From Catenovulum adriaticum (GTDB lineage Bacteria > Pseudomonadota > Gammaproteobacteria > Enterobacterales > Alteromonadaceae), in contig NZ_CP109965.1 in assembly GCF_026725475.1 (NCBI RefSeq), positions 1,550,001 through 1,614,000 of the forward strand: a DNA stretch of 64,000 nt, read 5' to 3'. The position numbers were made by a program, and so were the translations under genes. Below are positions 59,449-64,000 of this stretch, piece by piece. The notes beneath the pieces were generated by a model. That model was not told the origin of the DNA, did not search any database, and worked only from the letters and a program-made list of their open reading frames with translations. The number at the start of each line of letters is the position of its first letter. The first letter of the stretch is position 1.

Positions 59449-60552
59449 ATGTCAATTATCAGAAAACGAAGCGCTCAACATAAACTTTATATTCCTGCAA
59501 ATACGCGTGAAAACCAGTATCTCCTTGCTAAATTTGAACTTAGCGATGCATTAATTAAAAAATATTCAGACGCTAAACAAGGCGACAATTATCAAGCTTG
59601 CTATGAAAACATGGCAAAAACCTTTTTTGATATTTGTGCAGACTTAGGTCTAGAAAGCTGTCAATTTGTTGCTAATGATAAATTTATCCGTGTGCGTTAC
59701 AGCCCTGAACGCTTAACCTCACAAACCGAACAACAAATTTTATTTTTATATAGCCCTTGTTATCACTTTAATTCAAGCAGTTATTTTGATGCAGACAAAC
59801 GCGCTAAAAAAATTAAATTGTTATTTTTAGCTAACGGCCGTGACATCAGAGCAAACTCTGCTCATTTTCATAAAAAAGTCGAAGATGCTATTAGTCAATT
59901 TAGCGCTAAAACGGGTTTAGCCGAAAACTCAGTTCGGGTTTGTGATCACCAACATTTAACCTTTGATTTATTTGCTAAAGAAAAAGGCCACGACGGCACT
60001 CAAGCACATAAATTACGCTCTATCCGAAACCGTTTTAAAGTGGATGAAGTTGAATTACCTGAAGTGATTGACGCTCAAAGTTATGCGGTAATAGATATGC
60101 CAATTAGCCGACGCATTCGTGAAATGGCAGATATAGATAAAAGCGCAGAAGATGTATACAACCCGCTTTATACTATGATTTCTGAAGCTTTTATTAACAG
60201 CGCTAAAGAACACAATTTAAATAACGGTTATATGTTGGCAAACGACTTAGTACCAGTGGTTCGTAGCCAAGATGAAGAGAGCTTAAGTAAAGATGGTGAG
60301 CTATTTAGAATTGGTTATAACCCTAAACAAGAAGTTTGTGGTTATACCTGTAAATGGTCAGCCAAAAAACTCGCTGATAGCGTTCAATTTGTCTTTGTTG
60401 CTGCTGAATCTGATATGACCAGCTATGGTTATGGTAAGCATTTTAATCAAATTTTATCAACCATGCGTGCAATGGCAAATAAGTTAGATTTTGTAAATGA
60501 TACTGAAAGTATGTCTGTTCGTTTACATCAACACATTGGTTTTTATAAATAA
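59449..60552 (+). CDS. DUF3083 family protein
   Basis: This 367-residue cytosolic protein follows an AAGGGG ribosome site. I recognise it only as resembling DUF3083, found mainly in Alteromonadales and Vibrionales, with no known role. It has no signal peptide or membrane helix. Two similar halves may exist: RVRYSPERLTSQTEQQILFLYSPCYHFNSS and RIGYNPKQEVCGYTCKWSAKKLADSVQFVF both read x-R-x-x-Y-x-P followed by a strand. It has a strong terminator and stands alone, so its job cannot be deduced from context. Confidence 0.72.
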   Translation: MSIIRKRSAQHKLYIPANTRENQYLLAKFELSDALIKKYSDAKQGDNYQACYENMAKTFFDICADLGLESCQFVANDKFIRVRYSPERLTSQTEQQILFLYSPCYHFNSSSYFDADKRAKKIKLLFLANGRDIRANSAHFHKKVEDAISQFSAKTGLAENSVRVCDHQHLTFDLFAKEKGHDGTQAHKLRSIRNRFKVDEVELPEVIDAQSYAVIDMPISRRIREMADIDKSAEDVYNPLYTMISEAFINSAKEHNLNNGYMLANDLVPVVRSQDEESLSKDGELFRIGYNPKQEVCGYTCKWSAKKLADSVQFVFVAAESDMTSYGYGKHFNQILSTMRAMANKLDFVNDTESMSVRLHQHIGFYK

Positions 60553-60590
60553 TTTTTATAAAAATCAGCGTTAACGTTTTTATTTAAAAC

Positions 60591-60621
60591 AAAAAACCAC
60601 AGCATAGTGCTGTGGTTTTTT
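60591..60621 (+). terminator. Rho-independent terminator of DUF3083
   Basis: Perfect 14-bp stem (60591-60604 and 60608-60621, loop TAG) ending in T residues, 38 bp after the stop codon. It would also work on the minus strand for natB. Confidence 0.9.
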
Positions 60622-60702
60622 ATGCTCATTACAAATACTTTATATCAATCAGCCTCTGCTATTTATCGTCTTTGTTTGTGTTATCGGCTTTAAGTTCTGG
60701 CT

Positions 60703-61947
60703 TTAAGTTCGGAATAAGACGCTTTCTTTATTAAAGCAATAGATGCAAAAGCCTAGCATCACAGCAGCTAAACCTAACTGGCTTAACCAAATAATACTTA
60801 ACATACCAAACTCTGCATGGCCTTTTAAAATTTCTTTCACGGCTAAAGCCACATTACTAATAGGCACCATAGCCCAACCCCAACTAAGCTTAATTCCTGG
60901 CAACATAGCAACAATTAACGGAATAAACACCAATAAACTCAAAGGCCCCATAAAGTTTTGAGCTTCTTTAAAACTTTTGGCATAAATTGAAATACTTAAA
61001 ACCACAGCCGAAATAAAAAAGACCAAAGGACACAACATTAAGAGCGCAAAAAATAAATCGCTTATGCCTAAAGTACCAACCAAATCAATCACAAATTGAA
61101 TGGCTAACCCTTGCGCAAATATAAATCCCCACAACATAAAACTTAAAATAGCCATTAATGCCGCTAAAAACGATGCACTGCAAATCGTTAAATATTTAGC
61201 TAATACGATTTCAGTGGCACTAACAGGCGTGATAATTAATGACTCCAAAGTACCTCGCTCTTTTTCACCAGCGCCCATATCAATTGCTGGATACATAGCA
61301 CCCAATAAACAAAGCGGCAGCAATATATAAGTTAAAAAACCGCCTAATTGACTACCTAAATTTTCTTTCTTTTGCGCGATATTTATTTGCTCTACCTTAA
61401 TGGGCTTAATAATCGCCTGGCTTTGTATTGGCGTTAGTTTAAATTCAGCCAGCGTTTGTTCAGTTAACTGGGCATTCAACTGGTTAATAATGGGCACAAC
61501 TCGACTTGCCACGGCGCGCATACCATCGGTATTATAAAAATGTAATTGCCAAATATTTTGCTGATATTGTTTTAATTTGGTTTCAAAGTCGGCATTGATT
61601 ATTAAAACAAAATCGATACTTTGATTTTTGAGTGCTTGCTGCCATGTTTTAGAATCTGAATTAAGTTGGTTTTCAGGAAGATTATTTTCAGCTAAAACAG
61701 TCGATTTAGCTGCCTGTATACCGGAGGCATTTGCCAATGCTTGATGGATTGGATTATCAGATTTAGCGCCTATGATTAAGTAATTCAGCGGTCGAGTTTG
61801 GGACTCTTCTATCGTTTTAACGGCAAACAAAGCCAAAGAACCAAAAATAGCAGGAAAGATCAACATAGGTAACAAAATCATAAACATGAGTGTTTTTTTA
61901 TCGCGTGTTAATTCAAGCCATTCTTTTTTATAAATCACACTTAACAT
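60703..61947 (-). CDS. natB: ABC-2 type permease, NatB-like
   Basis: This 414-residue membrane protein has an N-terminal helix (FMILLPMLIFPAIFGSLALF), a large extracytoplasmic domain (about 50-200) and five to six C-terminal helices. The ABC-2 signature region MGAGEKERGTLESLIITPVSATEIVLAKYL is clear. NatAB in Bacillus exports Na+; for gammaproteobacterial homologues the substrate is uncertain. The start overlaps the natA stop by 7 bp, so the two are co-translated. Confidence 0.85.
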   Translation of the reverse strand: MLSVIYKKEWLELTRDKKTLMFMILLPMLIFPAIFGSLALFAVKTIEESQTRPLNYLIIGAKSDNPIHQALANASGIQAAKSTVLAENNLPENQLNSDSKTWQQALKNQSIDFVLIINADFETKLKQYQQNIWQLHFYNTDGMRAVASRVVPIINQLNAQLTEQTLAEFKLTPIQSQAIIKPIKVEQINIAQKKENLGSQLGGFLTYILLPLCLLGAMYPAIDMGAGEKERGTLESLIITPVSATEIVLAKYLTICSASFLAALMAILSFMLWGFIFAQGLAIQFVIDLVGTLGISDLFFALLMLCPLVFFISAVVLSISIYAKSFKEAQNFMGPLSLLVFIPLIVAMLPGIKLSWGWAMVPISNVALAVKEILKGHAEFGMLSIIWLSQLGLAAVMLGFCIYCFNKESVLFRT

Positions 61948-62753
61948 GAAATTTGTTCCATCTTAAATTTAGGGATCTCAGATGACATTAAGCTCAAAAT
62001 GGCTTGATGTAACTCGACCGTTTGAGTTTGTTGTTTTAGCTGTTCAATCGTACCAATAAACTGATTTTTACCTTGATGAATTAAACACACACGGTGGCAT
62101 AACCGAGAGACTTCTGACATATCGTGAGTTGAAAAAATAACGCTGACACCTTGTTTATTCAAATAGGTAATAAAATCTAAAATGACTTCTTTTGCAATAA
62201 TATCCAACCCTGTCGTTGGCTCATCTAAAATAACCAATTTAGGCTGATGTAATACGGCACGTGCAATGGCAATTCGCTGCTTCATGCCAGTTGAATATTC
62301 AGATAATTTGCGATGTAAAAAATCATTTAAGTTTAAACCGCTCGCCAGCTGGCGAATGCGATTGGCCGCTTCTGTTTTAGATAAACCGTACAAACGGGCA
62401 AAATAAATTAAATTTTCATATCCGCTAAGGCGCTCGTAAAGGCCGGTTGTACCCGATAAAAAGCCAATTTGCTTCCGATATAGCTTAATATCTTGTTTTA
62501 TCCGCTGATGATTAAATTGAATATCGCCTTGGTCTGGTGTTAATGCGGTGGACAAAATGCGTAATAGCGTGGTTTTACCGGCCCCATTTTGACCTAGTAG
62601 CCCCAATACTTCACCGGGCTTACAGTCTAACGAGATCTGCTCTAGCGCTTGGAAATACCGTCCTTGAATACGTGGGTCCGGCATGCCCGCTTGATTGACT
62701 TTATCAGCTTGATTAAGCAAAAAACGCTTTGAAATACCATTGAGATTTAACAT
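61941..62753 (-). CDS. natA: ABC transporter ATPase, NatA-like
   Basis: This 270-residue ATPase has Walker A GQNGAGKTT in EVLGLLGQNGAGKTTLLRIL, the signature KLSEYSTGMKQRIAIARA, Walker B KLVILDEPTTGLDIIAKE and the switch His in VIFSTHDMSEVSRLCH. Start at the ATG 62753; a GTG four codons earlier (62765) has no better ribosome site. It is paired with the downstream ABC-2 permease. Two related palindromes upstream may control this pair and/or the divergent YIP1 gene. Confidence 0.9.
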   Translation of the reverse strand: MLNLNGISKRFLLNQADKVNQAGMPDPRIQGRYFQALEQISLDCKPGEVLGLLGQNGAGKTTLLRILSTALTPDQGDIQFNHQRIKQDIKLYRKQIGFLSGTTGLYERLSGYENLIYFARLYGLSKTEAANRIRQLASGLNLNDFLHRKLSEYSTGMKQRIAIARAVLHQPKLVILDEPTTGLDIIAKEVILDFITYLNKQGVSVIFSTHDMSEVSRLCHRVCLIHQGKNQFIGTIEQLKQQTQTVELHQAILSLMSSEIPKFKMEQISC

Positions 62754-62783
62754 GTAAAAAGTCACTTATCGCGAATATAAATA

Positions 62784-62936
62784 ACCTTAACTCGGGTTAA
62801 GGTGTATTTTAACTAATTGAATGATTTAACTTGATAGCTCTGCATGGTTTATAACGAGAATTTTTGCGAGAATTTAACGCAGTCCCCGTGAAAAAAAGCC
62901 GTTTTAAACCAGTTCATTAACCCGAATTGAGGTTAA
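62784..62936. promoter_or_regulatory. Two related palindromes in the natA / YIP1 divergent promoter region
   Basis: ACCTTAAC-TCGG-GTTAAGGT (62784-62803) and TTAACC-N8-GGTTAA (62917-62936) share TTAAC and GGTTAA arms and a TCGG-like centre. They lie 31 bp and about 164 bp upstream of natA. They may be operators for one regulator not encoded nearby. The rest of the 62754-63088 gap shows no gene. Confidence 0.4.
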
Positions 62937-63088
62937 ATATTATTTTTACCTAGGGTCTGAACAAACAAAACTCACCTTAATAAAGTTTAAAACTCAGCCG
63001 CAATGCTATGGTAAACTGAAAAAATGTGTTTTTATATGGTTTTAGCCTTTCCGAACAACCTTTGAAGTAAACGAGTATAAATATTGTC

Positions 63089-63772
63089 ATGCCATTATCT
63101 ATCATCAAGGCGTTAATCAGTCGCCCCAAATTTGCGTTTCAACAAATCCAACAGCAACAAATTAGTGGTTGGATACCATTTTTACTGATTATAATTTCAC
63201 TACAACTATTTTGGCTTATTTATTTTGCTCAGGTGGATATTCAGTGGCTAATAGCCGACAGCTTAAATAGCCTCGCAGCTCAGGCAAGTCCGAGTGAGCA
63301 ACAAGCGTTAGCCGAGCAATTAACACCCGAATTAATACGTTACTCAAGCCATATTAGCAGTAGTTTAATGCTCATATTACAAACTTTATTAGTTGCCACT
63401 TATTTAAATATTGCCACTAAATTAGATTCACATAATACCGATACCTTAAAAGACTGGTTTGGATTTTACTGGTGGGTGCAACTACCTACAGTTGCTCAAC
63501 TATTGTTATCTGTGATTGTGTTATGGATAACGGGCAGCAACCAATTTAATTTGTATGATTTACAAGTAACCTCTATTAATCAAATTTTAGGGTTACAAGC
63601 CGGCGATGCTTTATTTTCATTTGCAGCCACTTTTGATGTATTTAGCGTGTGGTCATTTATTTTGATGTTTTATGGTTTGTCGGTAAAAACACAATTAAAA
63701 TCCAGTACCATTATTAATATTTGTGTTATTCCGGTATTAATTACACTCAGTTTTAGTTATGTATTCAGCTAA
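63089..63772 (+). CDS. YIP1 family membrane protein
   Basis: This 227-residue protein has five membrane helices (about 28-47, 88-108, 127-149, 175-197 and 205-225) and a short cytosolic N-terminus. The pattern PLSIIKALISRPKFAFQQI, then ISGWIPFLLIIISLQLFW, is like bacterial YIP1 proteins, which have a weak fingerprint, so the call rests on overall layout. It is divergent from natAB. Function is unknown; membrane partner proteins of ABC exporters are one possibility. The ribosome site is weak. Confidence 0.6.
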   Translation: MPLSIIKALISRPKFAFQQIQQQQISGWIPFLLIIISLQLFWLIYFAQVDIQWLIADSLNSLAAQASPSEQQALAEQLTPELIRYSSHISSSLMLILQTLLVATYLNIATKLDSHNTDTLKDWFGFYWWVQLPTVAQLLLSVIVLWITGSNQFNLYDLQVTSINQILGLQAGDALFSFAATFDVFSVWSFILMFYGLSVKTQLKSSTIINICVIPVLITLSFSYVFS

Positions 63773-63913
63773 GCCGATTTTGGATTTATACCAAACCTTA
63801 CCATACTCAACTTGAGCGATGAGAGCGTGTTAATTGCTTGTGCGTTTTTAAACTCATAGGCAGTTTTTGCTTTGAGCATAAATTATAAACAAGCATAAAC
63901 ACGCTTTTATTAA

Positions 63914-64000
63914 TCATTCACATAAGAAGGTTTGTGCCGGATCAACCAAAATTTTATCTTTCATCCCTTCTCGCCCCAATAACATCATGTAAGTCATATC
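63914..64000 (-). CDS. ATP-dependent zinc protease family protein, C-terminal end
   Basis: The last 28 codons of a gene reading into the window from the right: DMTYMMLLGREGMKDKILVD, then PAQTFLCE and stop (63914-63916). The MMLLGREGMKDKILVDPAQT pattern is the C-terminal fingerprint of the retropepsin-like domain found in ATP-dependent zinc protease/RimK-associated proteins, where LLGR-x-F/G-x8-VD is conserved. The rest lies beyond the window. An imperfect inverted repeat downstream (63824-63841 with 63889-63905) might contribute to ending transcription. Confidence 0.7.
   Translation of the reverse strand, partial: DMTYMMLLGREGMKDKILVDPAQTFLCE

Noticed and set aside
1..64000. CRISPR arrays, tRNA, rRNA, transposase or phage structural genes
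   Set aside because: No regularly spaced repeats, cloverleaf-like conserved arms or recognisable proteins of these kinds were seen on either strand.

Overview
The window looks like chromosomal DNA from a low-GC marine gammaproteobacterium of the Alteromonadales type. The evidence is the divergent purL/mltF pair, a LexA-type recN promoter, a DUF3083-type protein, the DUF4856-imelysin-TonB iron locus and a cobalamin uptake/salvage locus. No rRNA, tRNA, CRISPR array or recognisable transposase or integrase gene was seen. Both ends cut genes: a response-regulator-like gene at the left and an ATP-dependent zinc protease family gene at the right.

Layout. 1-11.8 kb is housekeeping: a DUF2214 membrane protein, purL, mltF, a GNAT acetyltransferase, recN, exoD-like, an MscS channel and a FrnE/DsbA-like protein. 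11.8-14.2 kb holds a glutaredoxin-MauE membrane fusion, then a divergent RcnR/DmeR-like repressor and DmeF-type Co/Ni exporter with a clear operator between them. 14.2-27.8 kb is an accessory block read on the minus strand. It carries two DUF1080 proteins, a PVC-type haem dehydrogenase, two planctomycete-type cytochrome proteins (one with DUF1549/DUF1553), a Tat-exported DUF1501 protein, an NHL propeller, a cytochrome b561-like protein and a membrane-bound AraC regulator. The block is bracketed by two direct copies (about 97 bp) of the dmeF 3' end and by two gene fragments, so it appears to have been inserted at the dmeF 3' end, splitting a metal-resistance locus. 27.8-34 kb resumes that locus with a small His/Cys-rich exported protein and a czcCBA-type RND efflux operon.

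34-37.3 kb holds a pesticin-like lysozyme, a lipoprotein and an aspartate/aromatic aminotransferase. 37.4-55.9 kb is a cobalamin region. A riboswitch precedes btuB and a beta-propeller lipoprotein that could be a BtuG-like surface B12 binder. A second riboswitch on the minus strand precedes btuD-btuC-cobT-cobS-cobU-cobC-cobQ-cobO-btuF. Between them (41-47.3 kb) lies an iron operon behind a good Fur box: DUF4856, imelysin, a FecA-like receptor and a fatty acid hydroxylase.

56.4-64 kb holds a YefM/YoeB toxin-antitoxin pair, a YdgJ-like oxidoreductase, rlmF, DUF3083, a NatAB exporter with two palindromes in its promoter region, a YIP1 family protein and the 3' end of the zinc protease gene.

How the genes work together. 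The metal genes would sense and export Co/Ni/Zn/Cd at the inner membrane (DmeF) and across the envelope (CzcCBA). The B12 genes would capture cobamides outside, import them, and adenosylate and rebuild the lower ligand. The accessory block could form an extracytoplasmic respiratory pathway for oxidised (3-keto) sugars. That last role is inference from families and gene order.
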